In this document: positions 22,662 to 34,039 of the stretch, piece by piece
Numbering within the stretch: position 1 is the first letter of the stretch
Layout of the letters: every line of letters begins with the position of its first letter
Assembly: GCA_011033025.1 (NCBI GenBank)
Contig: WFMF01000048.1
Location: 1 to 64,000 of the forward strand
Length of the DNA: 64,000 bases
Direction: 5' to 3'
Origin: Beroe forskalii
Lineage: Eukaryota; Ctenophora; Nuda; Beroida; Beroidae
The notes under the pieces: model-generated
The model's database searches: none
The model's input: only the letters and a program-made list of their open reading frames with translations
What the model was told of the DNA's origin: nothing
Position numbers and translations under genes: made by a program

Positions 22662-23093
22662 CCTTATTGGCCTTTATTTAACCGGCCCTTAATAAGGACA
22701 AAAACGACCTTCAAATTTTTGTCCAAAGGGCCGGTTAAAAAAAGGCCGGTTAAAGTGGGGCCGGTCAAATTAAAGGCCAATTAATTTAGGTCAAATGAAA
22801 CTTTTATGAGTTGGCTTATAGTGTAAAAATTCACATGAAGTTCATAACATAATACGTTAATGACCTAAATCATAATATTAGAACGGGATTTGGGTCTTTT
22901 GATGCAATTTATTGAATATAAAGGACTTTTAGTGGTCATTTCAGAGCATAAAATCCTTGATCTGGCAACCACCAGAAAAATTTTTGTCCAAGGGGCCGGT
23001 TAAAACGGTTCAAAAATAATTCAATTTTTGTCCATAGGGCCGGTTAAAAAAAGGCCGGTTAAAAAAAGGCCGGCTAAATAAAGGCCAATAAGG
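22662..23093. mobile_element. MITE, CCGGTTAAA family, copy 1
   Basis: Ends are inverted (CCTTATTGGCCTTTATTTAA on the left, its inverse on the right) and flanked by TA, with several internal GGCCGGTTAAA words. It is 432 bp long with no coding capacity. TA target choice and TIRs suggest mobilisation by a Tc1/mariner-like or similar transposase. A second copy lies at 27627-28553. Confidence 0.75.
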
Positions 23094-23673
23094 TAATGGG
23101 TCTGTCAAGGATTACAATGCTAGAGTAATTCGTAATTACACCTTTATAATACTGAGTGGGACCAGTCTCCGGTTCAGATTTGTGCTAAAGTCGTGCTCTG
23201 TCGTGTTCAAGTCGTCAACGTATACTGCCAACGGCAACACTGGTTTATCAGGGACTTGTGGAGAGAAAAAGGGACGAGATATAGAAGACATCACAAGGGT
23301 ATTGCGGAGGGATATAGAAGACATCACAAGGGGATTACAGACATCACTGATTTTGGGAAGTACTGAATTTACATTACAACAATTCTACAGAGGAATCGCT
23401 CCATTCAAGAAGAGAAGAGTACACACGCAGCTACACTGTTTGTAATAATAGTAATCCTGTCAAGTTTACCACGATTTATTCGTAGAATCCATGTGTCTAA
23501 ATTGTACCGCTCGTAGGAAAGTATAAATTGAGACCATAATTCTGGTGGCGATAATTATATACGGGTTAATTCTGTTGTTATCAATAGCACTAGTATTCCA
23601 ACTGATATCACTGTTAACAGAATACCTCAAATTGTTAACACTGGTGGCCTCGGGACTTATAAATCTGTGGTAA

Positions 23674-24147
23674 ATGGACCGTGTGGAGATGAGCAAGGCT
23701 GACCTGCAGCAAATGGAACAGGATTTAAGATTAGCACAAGACCGAAGGGACGATTATAGAAGACAACTGGATTTTAACATGGAGGAAAATGCAGATCTAA
23801 AAGGGAAATTGGATGCTACTACCGAAATGAGACGACAGGAACAATTGAGATTAAATGAAACGAGAAATCAGGGACAACCAGAAGTACAAGTTAGGGGAAG
23901 GGACATACCGTACAGGAAACCAGAAATTTATAAAACAGGAGGAAATTTTAAAAGATGGTTGAAATCTTTTAAAATATTTGCTGAAACAGCACAGATACCT
24001 GCAAACTTGAGGATAAACACCCTTATTACGTATTTGGATGCAACTGCACAGAGTAAAGTAGAAACCCTGAACTTAGACGAAGCCAAAAAGAGGGCACCAA
24101 ATGAATGTTATGAGCACTTCTGTACTGTAGTACGTAGATTAAAATAA
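23674..24147 (+). pseudogene. LTR-retrotransposon gag-like remnant
   Basis: A 157-residue frame with an N-terminal charged coiled-coil segment (residues 5-70, heptad-like Leu/Met spacing), then a segment containing YKTGGNFKRWLKSFKIFAET and a helical tail. This resembles the N-terminal capsid half of Ty3/gypsy-type Gag proteins, where a Trp-Phe-containing helix follows a Gly-rich turn. The frame stops before any zinc knuckle, protease or polymerase, and I find no flanking LTR pair. A partial retroelement is the simplest reading. A captured gag-derived gene is possible but unsupported. Confidence 0.5.
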
Positions 24148-24217
24148 GAGCAAGTAGCAACATGGGACTAGAGATTATATTCATTTTGAACCTAAGGAGC
24201 GGAGTTTAGGTCTGGCA

Positions 24218-24935
24218 ACTCCAGGCAACTCTTTTGGGCAGCACCATCTCATGATGGGCAAGCCATTCTTTCCGGAGAACCACTGAGCGAGCACTTATTC
24301 TTATTATACAGAACGTCAAAATATGACAGCTGACACAGAGGGCAGATGATCTGTCTTGCCCCAAATGTAACACCACCTCATGATACACAAGCCATTCCTC
24401 CCGTAGAATCGAGTGTATTCCGAGTGTAAGGCTGCGTATATCTGTCGATAGTGTGTATCTGAGTGCACTGCATGTATTCTACCGTACACCCCCACAGAAC
24501 CTATGAGAGAGAACTTATTCTAGATAATTCAATTCAAACTTATCTTTAATATGGAGCGTAAGCGATTCCTTCCGGAGAAACGGTGCGTAACCTGGTTGTT
24601 AATTTTTAATTCAAGTATAAGAATAGAAAACTGGTGAGATATAAAAATCTGCACAACGGGAGAGCACTCATTAGCTTATTATACAGAAAGTCAAAAACAT
24701 GACAGCTGGGGCAGGGGGCAGATGATCTATGATTTCCGATATATGCTTTTTCCGGCAGCACCATTTCATGGAGCGTAAGCCATTCCTTCCAGAGAATCGC
24801 TGCGTAAACTGAGTGTTAATTTTTAACTCAAGTATAAGAATAGAAAACTGATGAGATATCAGAATCTGCACAATGGCCGGGAGAGCACTCATTAGTTTAT
24901 TATACAGAACGTCAAAAACATGACAGCTGGGGCAG
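24218..24935. repeat. Tandem repeat, ~219-bp unit
   Basis: Two good units start near 24551 and 24770 (GGAGCGTAAGCCATTCCTTCC, then ATAAGAATAGAAAACTG, then ACATGACAGCTGGGGCA). A diverged, partly deleted unit lies at 24230-24400. Non-coding. Confidence 0.75.
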
Positions 24936-25065
24936 CACGTGAGAAGTCACGTGCCACACGGCAGTATCCATCACTTCCTGAGAACCAGAGAGGTGCGCCT
25001 TTATAAACCTGCCCCATGGAAGAAGAGAATCATTCTATTTGCCTGCAGCCGTCGTGCCTTGCATA

Positions 25066-25385
25066 ATAATCAGTCGATCGAATGGTATTGGTTATCGATC
25101 AATTTCACTCGATCGACTGATGTGTTTAACACGTAACTGTTTAACCTACCAAAGAAATAACTATAGTATTACCTTATTACCTAGACAAAAGGTACAAAAT
25201 TTGGGGATTCAAGTTTTAAAAATTCCCATATTTTCATACTCCCAAAATATAGATCCGCGCCAATATTGTCCCCTGCTATTTTGACTCCTAAGGTATACAC
25301 GAGTTGGGCCTGTTAGTGTTAATAAAAACACATCAGTCGTTCGAATAGAGTTGATCGACCATTTCTATTTGATCGATCGATGTGC
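25066..25385. repeat. Two GATCGA-rich inverted repeats
   Basis: CAGTCGATCGAATGG is inverted within 25066-25120, and ACATCAGTCGTTCGAATAG is imperfectly inverted within 25328-25384. Between them is a copy of the AAATTTGGGGATT / AATTCCCATATTTT hairpin family also seen at 27822 and 28200. Confidence 0.6.
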
Positions 25386-25539
25386 AATATAAAATGCTGT
25401 ACTTTGGATCATTAATTACTTTGGATCATATCATTATCAATATAACATTTACAAACAATTTTATCGCTGCTCATGTTTACCTATCTTTTATCTAGTCTCT
25501 AATATAATTTCACAACCTCTGTACAATGAATTGAACGAA

Positions 25540-25745
25540 GTCATTGAAGCAATTTTTTGTTACTGGGGGTAGGGGTGCACTATTTACATAGATTTTGAAT
25601 ATTGATTCAAAAAATTGGATATTTTGCGATCGTAAATTAATGTCGAGGACACTTAACAGTAAATAAGAAGATTTCAAGAAAAATGTTTTCATAATCCACA
25701 GCTCAGATTCGGAGAAAAGATGGGCAAAAAATGAATTCAAGCTCA
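25540..25745. repeat. Diverged copy of the 32640-32900 repeat
   Basis: TTTGTTACTGGGGGTAGGGG and later words (AACAGTAAATAAGAAG, then AGATGGGCAA) follow the same order as at 32660-32890 and 34270-34490, so this is a dispersed, non-coding family. Confidence 0.6.
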
Positions 25746-26260
25746 TTGAAGGGTACGACACTTCATCTCAAAGTACGACATTTCATCTCCAGGGTTTTTT
25801 GAAGTACGACGTTTCATTTCCAGCCTCCAGGGTGCGACGTTTCATCTCAAAGGGTACGACACTTCATCTCCTACTGTAATTTGATTGTACTATAAAGTAC
25901 GACATTTCATCTCCAGGGTGCGAGATGAAGTGTCGTACCCTTCGAGATGAAATGTCGCAGTCTGAGATGAAGTGTCGTACCCTTCGAGATGAAATGTCGT
26001 ACCCTTCGAGATGAAGTGTCGTAGTTTGAGATGAGATGTCGCACCCCTTGAGATGAAACGTCGCACCCTTTGAGATGAAGTGTCGTACTTTGAGATGAAA
26101 TGTCGTAGGTGCGTTGATTTTTTGAGATGAGATGTCCTGTTTTAGGACATTTCATCTCCTCAATTGTTACTGTTAAAGTGCAATAGATGAAGTGTCCGAG
26201 ATGAAGTGTCGCGAGATGAAGTGTCGTGAGATGAATTGTCGTGAGATGAGAAGTCGCCCA
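25746..26260. repeat. Inverted arrays of GAGATGAARTGTC
   Basis: From 25746 to 25920 the motif appears as GACATTTCATCTC, about seven times. From 25920 to 26250 it appears inverted as GAGATGAARTGTCG, about fifteen times, spaced by TACCCTT-type linkers. The transcript would fold into a long imperfect hairpin. The same motif frames telomere-like repeats at 62170-62385. Confidence 0.85.
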
Positions 26261-26266
26261 CCCATA

Positions 26267-26611
26267 ATAAGCTCTCAAAAAGTTTATGAAGGAGCAGAAT
26301 TTACCATTATTCGTTGGTTACTTTTAGTAATGCTATACCGTGCAAGTTTTGATCATTATAATTTGCTCTTGTATGATGAATTTAAATCTGAAAATTAAAA
26401 CCGAGTATCGTACTCATACTGAACGTTGAATCAAAGCATTGATTTACGCCAAGAGCAGTATTCCAAAATCGCAATGTGCTAGTCCCAATTTCGATTCAAT
26501 TTGATTTTGATTTTGTCCAATCTTAAATTGCTGTAAGTTCACATTTTTCCCTTACCATCAACTCAGCATTGATTTAAGTCGACCGACGTCTGTCATTGAT
26601 TTATGAAGATA
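26267..26611 (-). mobile_element. Partial Helitron-like element
   Basis: About 345 bp matching 26658-26999 (AAGCTCTCAAAAAGTTTATG onwards). It represents part of an older copy lying directly beyond the 3' terminus of the element at 26612-27626. Confidence 0.6.
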
Positions 26612-27626
26612 CTAGAAAGGCCCGTTGGGCCTGCTATATAATACAGGACCAAATAAGTAATAAGCTCTCAAAAAGTTTATGAAGGAGCAGAATTTACCAT
26701 TATTCGTTGGTTACTTTTAGTAATGTTGGACCGTACAAGTTTTGATCATTATAATTTGATCTTGTATGATGAATTTAAATCTGAAAATTAAAACCGAGTA
26801 TCGCACTCATACTGAACGTTGAATTGAAGCATTGATTTACGCCAAGAGCAGTATTCCAAAATCGCAATAAAGATGCCCAAATTCGATTGAATTTGATTTT
26901 GATTTTGTTCAATCTTAAATTGCTGTAAATTCACATTTTCCGTTACCATCAACTCAGAATTGATTTAAATCGAAAGAAGTCTGCCACAGATTTATGAAGA
27001 GATGCCATCGGAAATAGCCTCCACGATGCCAGACATACCCGCTTCCTATCTTTAGATCTTGAATTTAAAAAAACAGTAAACATGTCGTTCTTTTAAACGC
27101 TAAAACGCAGCAGTCAACAACGTATCACAAAGAATTCTCATAAAACTGATCATAATAATATGCACGTGCAGAATATCTGTATCCATAGCAACGGCGCGAC
27201 TTAGCCTGGCTTAGCCTTCGTTTCTCTTGATATTTTTTGGCAAGCTCAAATTTAATTGTGTACGGCGGCACAGACAAACATTATTCACGTGTGACTTTGC
27301 TTTATATTAAAGATGCCATCGGAAATAGCCTCCACGATGTCAGCCATACCCGTTCTCTATTTCCAGATCTTGGATTTCAAATGAAAAACAGCAAAAACGT
27401 CTTTTTTTCAAACGCTAAAACGCAGTAGTCAACAACGTATCAGAAAGCACTTGCATAGAACTGATCATAATCTGCACGTGCAGAATATCTGTATCCATAG
27501 CAACGGCACCTCTTTTCTCGCTTTTGCCTTCGTTTCTCTTGATATTCTCTTGGCAAGCTCAAATTTAATGGTGTGCGTCCGCACAAACATTATTCACGTG
27601 TGAATTTACTTTATATATATATAAGA
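26612..27626 (-). mobile_element. Non-autonomous Helitron-like element, reverse oriented
   Basis: Read on the minus strand it begins TCTTATATATATATAAA at 27626 and ends with a GC-rich hairpin (AGGCCCAACGGGCCT) and CTAG at 26615-26612. It is flanked by A on the 5' side and T on the 3' side. TC at the 5' end, hairpin then CTRR at the 3' end, and insertion between A and T are Helitron hallmarks. An internal block of about 300 bp (GATGCCATCGGAAATAGCC) is duplicated in tandem. There is no Rep/helicase frame. Confidence 0.7.
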
Positions 27627-28553
27627 TTGGCCTTTATTTAGCCGGCCTTTTTTTAACCGGCCCTATGGACAAAAATCGGATCATTTTTTGAACCATTTTA
27701 ACTTTTTAACCGGCCCTCTGGACAAAACCATTTTGCAAGCAGTTGCCAAACCAAGAAATTTTTGCTCAAAAATAGCCACAAAAACCAACTTAAACTGAGT
27801 ACTTTACGAGACATATTTAAAAGGTACGAAATTTGGGGATTTTACGAAAAAAATCCCCATATTTTCGTTCCCCCAAAATTTCGATTCCCAAAATTATTTC
27901 CCCCAAATTAGTTAATTGCGGGTTTGTGATTTGACTAACAGTGCATAAAATATGGAATTCCCAGACAAATTTCAATAAGTATATCAGTGCAGAAGAGTTA
28001 AAAAATATCTTAAATGCAGTAATTCCTAATAAAATCTCCTACACTCGACTCGATAAAAAGAGATCTTGTACTGGAAATTGTACTACTTCGATCACCTCAG
28101 TAATATTGGGCATTGGCCTTTCTGAAGTTCTGATTTATTCCCAAAAGTTACCTTATTTTTTCGAATTTGAAAAAGGCGTAAATCACCTGATTTTATTTGG
28201 GGTACGAAATTTGGGGATTTTTGAAAAAAATCCCCATATTTTCGAACCCCCAAAATTTCGATCCCCGGAATAATATTGTCCCATGTTATTTTGTCTTGTA
28301 AGGTAAATTGCATTAAGAAAAACCAAATCCTGGTCTAATATTATGATTCAGGTCATTTCTGTGTTATATAATGACGGTCAAATGAATTTAACAGTAAATA
28401 AGATGTGAGTAATAAAAGTTTCCTCTTACCTAAATCAACTGGCCTTTAATTTTATCGGCCCCATTTTAACCGGCCATTTTTTAAACTGGCCCTTTGGACA
28501 AAAATCTCAAAGTCGTTTTTGTCCTTAAGGGCCGGTTAAATAAGGGCCAATAA
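27627..28553. mobile_element. MITE, CCGGTTAAA family, copy 2
   Basis: The right terminus (AGGGCCAATAAGG then TA) and internal AACCGGCCC words match copy 1. The left terminus lacks its first seven bases because the Helitron-like element abuts it. Two direct copies of a short hairpin family (GGTACGAAATTTGGGGATT, then AATCCCCATATTTTCG, then CCCCCAAAATTTCG) lie inside at 27822 and 28200. Confidence 0.7.
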
Positions 28554-28645
28554 GGTAGTCCCACTGTACTTTCTACTGTATGACATATTATATACTCGTT
28601 TACTATTCTTTCATTATCCATTCACCCCTGCTATCATTGAAAAGG

Positions 28646-28736
28646 ATGCGGGTCTGCAGTGTCGCACTGCTGACCACGATTGTCTTCATTGCTGCCTTCC
28701 ACCTGACATCGGGAGAGGACATGGAAAATATAGTGG
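28646..28736 (+). CDS. Signal-peptide exon of the SRCR/TSP1-like locus
   Basis: Starts at ATG 28646 and encodes a hydrophobic leader (MRVCSVALLTTIVFIAAFHL) followed by a short acidic stretch. It ends at a good GTGAGT donor in phase 1. All following candidate exons are also phase 1, as is usual for shuffled extracellular modules. This makes it the likely first exon of the locus that continues to about 39.1 kb. Confidence 0.65.
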
Positions 28737-29251
28737 GTGAGTTTCACAATTTCATCCAAAGCTCCCTACTTCCCAATCTATGTATCTTTTGGAGACCCGA
28801 GACAGGGACCAATGCAAAATTTCAATAAAATGCCAAGTACCTAGGATAATTTTGAGAACAAAGAGAACGACTAAGAAGGTCAGTAAGAGGTCAAAACTTT
28901 CATTAATTCATTATTTCATTAAAAAGGTGGCACTTTTATTCCAAGCAACTTTCCAAATTCAATATGATCAACATACCATATTACCATGTTCAGCGTGAAC
29001 ATGGTATGTTTCAGATCACAATGAAACGTTGAATATTAATATATGCCACTACCTATTTTCGTAATGAAATTTTTGACCTCTCACTTTGTCGTTCCCTTTA
29101 TTCTCAAAATTTATTCTCAAAAGAACTCTATAATTAACTATTTAACGTTCTTAGAATAATATTATACATTATACTCCTAGAGTTTAATAGTATGATTTGT
29201 GCAGTAGTAATTCCAAGAGGACAGCTCAGTGAATTGCAACTTCTTTCCCAG

Positions 29252-29498
29252 CTGAAAGTGTTTGGAGTGAGTGGGATGAGTCCTTAGACGACTCAATGTT
29301 CGGCTGGAAATTGAACTAAGACAAGGACTTGTGAGGGGAACCAGAACTAAGACAAGGACTTGGGTGAGATGGATGACAGCCCAGACGCAGAGCCTTGTCT
29401 ACCGGGTCCCATGGTCGATGAACTGGGTGAAGTGATTCGCCCTGATGTCGGAGCTACCTTCGAGGAGCCTTGCAATACCCAGCCCTGCCCACCACCAG
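29252..29498 (+). pseudogene. TSP1-like exon, frame broken
   Basis: After a strong acceptor (TTCTTTCCCAG) the frame joined from the signal exon reads ESVWSEWDES, the tryptophan pair that opens thrombospondin type-1 repeats, then reaches a stop near 29316. A second frame supplies an RTKTR-like motif, and a third ends with EEPCNTQPCPPP at a GTAAGC donor, as a TSP1 module would end. Length (247 bp) does not fit the phase 1-1 pattern. TSP1 modules bind extracellular matrix and sugars. I read this as a decayed module, possibly through the duplicated AACTAAGACAAGGACTTG block at 29314 and 29346. Confidence 0.5.
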
Positions 29499-30108
29499 GT
29501 AAGCAACACGTTCTAGGGTTGCAATACCCAGCCCTGCCCGCCACCAGGTAAGCAACACGTTCTAGGGTTACAATACTCAGCCCTGCCCGCAACCAGGTAA
29601 ACAACACGTTCTAGGGTTGCAATACTCAGCCCTGCCCACCACCAGGTAAGCAACACGTTCTAGGGTTGCAATACCCAGCCCTGCCCGCCACCAGGTAAGC
29701 AACACGTTCTAGGGTTACAATACTCAGCCCTGCCCGCCACCAGGTAAGCAACAAGTTCTAGGGTTGCAATACTCAGCCCTGCCCACCACCAGGTAAGCAA
29801 CACGTTCTAGGGTTGCAATACCCAGCCCTGCCCGCCACCAGGTAAACAACACGTTCTAGGGTTGCAATACCCAGCCCTGCCCACCACCAGGTAAACAACA
29901 CGTTCTAGGGTTGCAATACCCAGCCCTGCCCACCACCAGGTAAACAACACGTTCTAGGGTTGCAATACCCAGCCCTGCCCACCACCAGGTAAACAACACG
30001 TTCTAGGGTTGCAATACCCAGCCCTGCCCACCACCAGGTAAGCAACACGTTCTAGGGTTGCAATACCCAGCCCTGCCCACCACCAGGTAAACAACACGTT
30101 CTAGGGTT
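29472..30108. repeat. 49-bp minisatellite made from an exon end and its splice donor
   Basis: Exactly 13 units of 49 bp, each containing the last coding bases of the TSP1-like exon (GCAATACCCAGCCCTGCCC, then ACCACCAG), a GTAAGC or GTAAAC donor and the first intron bases (ending TTCTAGGGTT). Units differ by few substitutions. Confidence 0.95.
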
Positions 30109-30255
30109 GCAATACCTCATAATATAGTGCATCGTCACAAATTGAGTTATATCAAAATAATTCATCCATGGTCTCTTACATTTTCTCTTACATCCTGATT
30201 GGCAGAAAGAAAACTGTTCGATTTAATAAACATGTAACAAGTCATCAATTTTTAG

Positions 30256-30360
30256 GAAACTTCAAGTTGGTGGATGCATCTGGACAGCCTTCAGATGGAA
30301 CTGGACCATCACTTTCTGGCCACATCCACGCTGCTCCGCGGGAGACAGAACCTCTGTTAG
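30256..30360 (+). CDS. Short SRCR-derived exon, phase 1-1
   Basis: Bounded by TTTTTAG and GTAAGA. It begins like an SRCR module (FKLVDASGQPSDG, compare FELVDTSGVPSDG downstream), then diverges into a Pro/His/Glu-rich tail with no cysteine. At 105 bp it keeps the phase 1-1 pattern, so it could be spliced in without breaking frame. It looks like the N-terminal third of an SRCR domain repurposed as linker, or a relic. Confidence 0.45.
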   Translation, partial: ETSSWWMHLDSLQMELDHHFLATSTLLRGRQNLC

Positions 30361-30533
30361 GTAAGAGCTTATCAGCAGGGTCCTGTTTTGTCGCGGGCAG
30401 ATTGGGCATCTAAGTTCTGATAGTGATTTTGGGACACTGAGGTTAAAAAAAATTATTACACAATTTCAAGTGTAGAGCCCCATTAATAAAAGCTTATTAA
30501 TCACTTCACTAACTAATTGGCAAATATCATTAG

Positions 30534-30858
30534 AACCCCCGGTCACATTTGAGTTAGTGGACACATCTGGAGTACCCTCTGATGGAAGTGAACTATCACT
30601 GCTGCTCTACAAAGGAGGAACTGTGTGCGATGATTCCTTCAGTGATAACTCTGCTAATGTGATATGCAGAAAAATGGGACTTGGTAATGCTGGAGAATGG
30701 ATAAATACAGGAGTTTCAAATTGGTCTGAAACCCAAAAGTAGTCATCCCATAAGTTTGGACGACGTTTCATGCAGCAGTGGGGGACTAGAATGGAGTGAA
30801 TGCACATATACAACAACACACAATTGTGGGCACCATGAGGACGTACTACTTTCTTGTG
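30534..30858 (+). pseudogene. SRCR exon copy 1, +1 frameshift
   Basis: Nearly identical to the intact copy at 35318-35641 but 325 bp long. An extra A in CCCAAAAGTAG (near 30735) gives a premature stop about two-thirds through the domain. Acceptor (TATCATTAG) and donor (GTAAGG) are intact. Confidence 0.85.
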
Positions 30859-30973
30859 GTAAGGAATTGGAATTCTTTATTCTACAACTTAAAAACTGCA
30901 GCACTTGAACCCCTCCCTGGTCCCTTATCATTAAACCCCTTTCTCCCCAAAAATGGAACCCCACTGTTCATGC

Positions 30974-31010
30974 ACAACATGGTTGGTCATATCATGACCA
31001 ACCATGTTGT
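30974..31010. repeat. 37-nt perfect palindrome after SRCR exon 1
   Basis: ACAACATGGTTGGTCAT, a 3-base loop, then the exact inverse. The same hairpin follows each SRCR copy (near 34154, 35757 and 39165), so it belongs to the duplicated unit. It is intronic. Confidence 0.9.
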
Positions 31011-31175
31011 CTAGGCTTTATCCTTGAAATTACTCATCGAACCATTAAACTTACGCAAAGCATGGGTTTGCATGATATTATAATTCCAGCCAAAAAGAGC
31101 GAACAAAGGTAGGAACATATAACTTTATATGAGGGATGTGAAAAATGAGGGAACCTTTCACTATACTATAATATA

Positions 31176-32419
31176 CTAGCGTTTGCCCGCGAAGATTTGC
31201 GGAAACAATCAACCTGTGGTTCATCTTGTATCCAGCACCCAACAGCTACTTGCTTCATGACGTCATCATGGAATGTGTAAAGTGATTGGATCACCTAGGT
31301 ATCACCTTAACATGCTACCGCTTACTGAGGATTACAGATATTCGCGGAAATGCACCGCACAACATACCTTATTGTAACAAATTTAGTAAGCAACTAATTA
31401 ATCGGCAGGAAAATAAGAAAGCAGCAAATTAAGAAACTTTTTTAAGGCTGAAAATTAATTAAGAAACTTTTTTGGAACTGGAATAAATTAAGAAAATTTC
31501 ATAGCTCCATAGAATGAGATTATAAATTTTTACTGAAGATTTTTCTCAGACGAGCAATTTATACCTATAAGTTTGTAAAATTTTCAAATTCCGTGCTCAA
31601 CCCGGCAAAAGGATCTAAAAGTAAGTCAACTGAGGTGTCTCTTGAGTCCTTTTTGGCTTTTGAAATACAAATTTTTTAATATTAATGTAGAATTAATATT
31701 ACATTAAATTAATAGTCACGAAATTAAGGTACATAAAATTAATCTACATATAATTAAAGTAACATTAAATTACGAAGCAGTTTATTAAGAAACTTTTTTG
31801 CCCGGTTTCTAAATTAACTGCTTTCTTAATTTCATGTAATAAAGTTCTTTGTAATTCGAGATCACCTATATAAGTATATATATACACACAGCATATATTA
31901 GCACTAGAAGGCCCGTTGGAACTTGGGCCTTCTGGGTCACAGGACACCCGACCCTTTCAATGCTGACCACAGGGCAACACCATGCCAGCATATCTATATT
32001 AATAATTTCAAAGTGTTCGTGCGTCTGTGTATGTATGTGTAATGCGTTTATAAGAAGTGCATTTAGTATTTTTGATCGGTTTTTTCGGGAAAATATTCAT
32101 CCAATTAAGAGGATTATTCATATCTATGGTAAATTTGAATTGGACTTTCCGTTAATTAGTTATTAGCATAATAAATATCATGCGTTTACTAATGCTAATA
32201 TATGCTGTGTGTATATATAGGTGATTTCAAATTACAAAGTATGTTGTGCGGTGCATTTCCGCGAATATCTGTAATCCTCGGTAAACGTTAGGATGTTAAG
32301 GTGATCCAATCACTTAACACATTCCAAGATGACGTCATCAAGCAAGTAGCTGTTAGCTGCTGGATACGAGATGAACCTCAGGTTGATTGTTTCCGCGAAT
32401 CTTCGCGGGCAAACGCTAG
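31176..32419. mobile_element. TIR element (CTAGCGTTTGCCCGCG family), complete copy
   Basis: Starts CTAGCGTTTGCCCGCGAAG and ends with the inverse at 32419, flanked by TA on both sides. The arms stay inverted for about 170 bp and include TGACGTCATC. A second inverted block (ATATACACACAGCATATAT) lies inside. It is 1.24 kb with no coding frame. TA target and TIRs suit a Tc1/mariner-superfamily or related non-autonomous element. Incomplete copies start at 35959 and 40289. Confidence 0.8.
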
Positions 32420-33716
32420 TAAGTATATAATTACCCTAGTCAGGAACTTTGTTTCTAAGACGTGAAAAGTTGAAAAAAGTTGACATTAAAGTACGCAGTA
32501 TTTTTCAAGTTCGTGAGCCACAACGTTAATTCATAAATATTGAATTATGAAACTTTATGACAAAAACAAGTGAAACGTATGAAATTGAAATAACATGATC
32601 AATTGCGGTTTTTTCAGCGTTTGGAAGTGTCAAATGTGATATTTAACACTAAGTAAGTCATTGATGCAATTTTTTGCTACTGGGGGTGGGGGTGCAACGT
32701 AACGAAATTACGAAAATTCACATGAAGGCTTTGAAAATAAATAAAAATATAGACCAAATTTTACGAATCTTGCATATTAACCTCGAACAGCTGTTAAATA
32801 AGAAGAACTCAAGAATAATGTTTTCTAAACTAAAGTTCAGATAAGGAGAATAGATGGGCAACAAATTTGAATCTGAGCTCATTGAAATCAAAATTGTTTG
32901 CATTTTTATCTGTTCATAACCCACTTCTTGCTTCAGTAAATATGAATTACTCATTCCGTCGAATTCTCGCAGCAAACCATCGAATTTCTTTCTTGAAAAG
33001 TTGAAAGAATTATCGCTCATTTTCACAATTCAATAAAACAACTCTTATCAATATCATTTCTCCTAAGCTCCTACAACAGTGATAAGAGTAAGTCTTCTGT
33101 CAAAAACTTTTTACCGGACTCGAAAATTCCATTGGGAGCGTAAATTATGAATTTCAACAGTGGAAACGTTTCCAAAATACAAAATAACGAAATGGCAGAT
33201 TCTTCTTTTAAATGCACGTGCAGTTTTGCGCGCGCTAGCCCATGTATCCATAGCAACGCGCGCAACTGGTGAATCACTGAATCAAATCTATAACTCGTTC
33301 TTGTTTTTCGCGACCCTTTTTCCAACTTTGAGCATTAATTACGGAAAATATAAAGCCTTTACGGAAAAAAGAAGAATGTAGCAATACGAAGACACCTTTT
33401 TCCTACCACCCTGCAAAAAATCACGGGGTTTTCAACTCCTAGTGTGTCAGATTTTCTGGGAGAGCGGAGGCTCCTACCTTGAACTACCTCTCTCGATTAT
33501 AATAATAGATTAGTACTTTAGTAAATGCATGATATTTATTATGATGATTTTCTGTAGTGCACCTCTATTCATTCATGATGCAGCCTTACATACATTATGC
33601 AGTATAATTTATGTCAGAAAATTACTTGAATCATATATTAATGTCATTTCAAGTGTAGAGCCCCATTAATAAAAGCTTATTAATCACTTCACTAACTAAT
33701 TGGCAAATATCATTAG

Positions 33717-34039
33717 AACCCCCGGTCACATTTGAGTTAGTGGACACATCTGGAGTACCCTCTGATGGAAGTGAACTATCACTGCTGCTCTACAAAGGAG
33801 GAACTGTGTGCGATGATTCCTTCAGTGATAACTCTGCTAATGTGATATGCAGAAAAATGGGACTTGGTGTGCTGGAGAATGGATAAATACAGGAGTTTCG
33901 AATTGGTCTGAAACCCAAAGTAGTCATCCCATAAGTTTGGACGACGTTTCATGCAGCAGTGGGGGACTAGAATGGAGTGAATGCACATATACAACAACAC
34001 ACAATTGTGAGCACCATGAGGACGTACTACTTTCTTGTG
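33717..34039 (+). pseudogene. SRCR exon copy 2, -1 frameshift
   Basis: 323 bp against 324 in the intact copy. GGTAATGCTGG has become GGTGTGCTGG near 33868, shifting the frame about 50 codons in. Splice sites are intact. Confidence 0.85.

Noticed and set aside
25746..26260. CRISPR-like spaced repeats
   Set aside because: Repeats are 13 bp, reverse orientation mid-array, have non-unique linkers, and the genome is eukaryotic.
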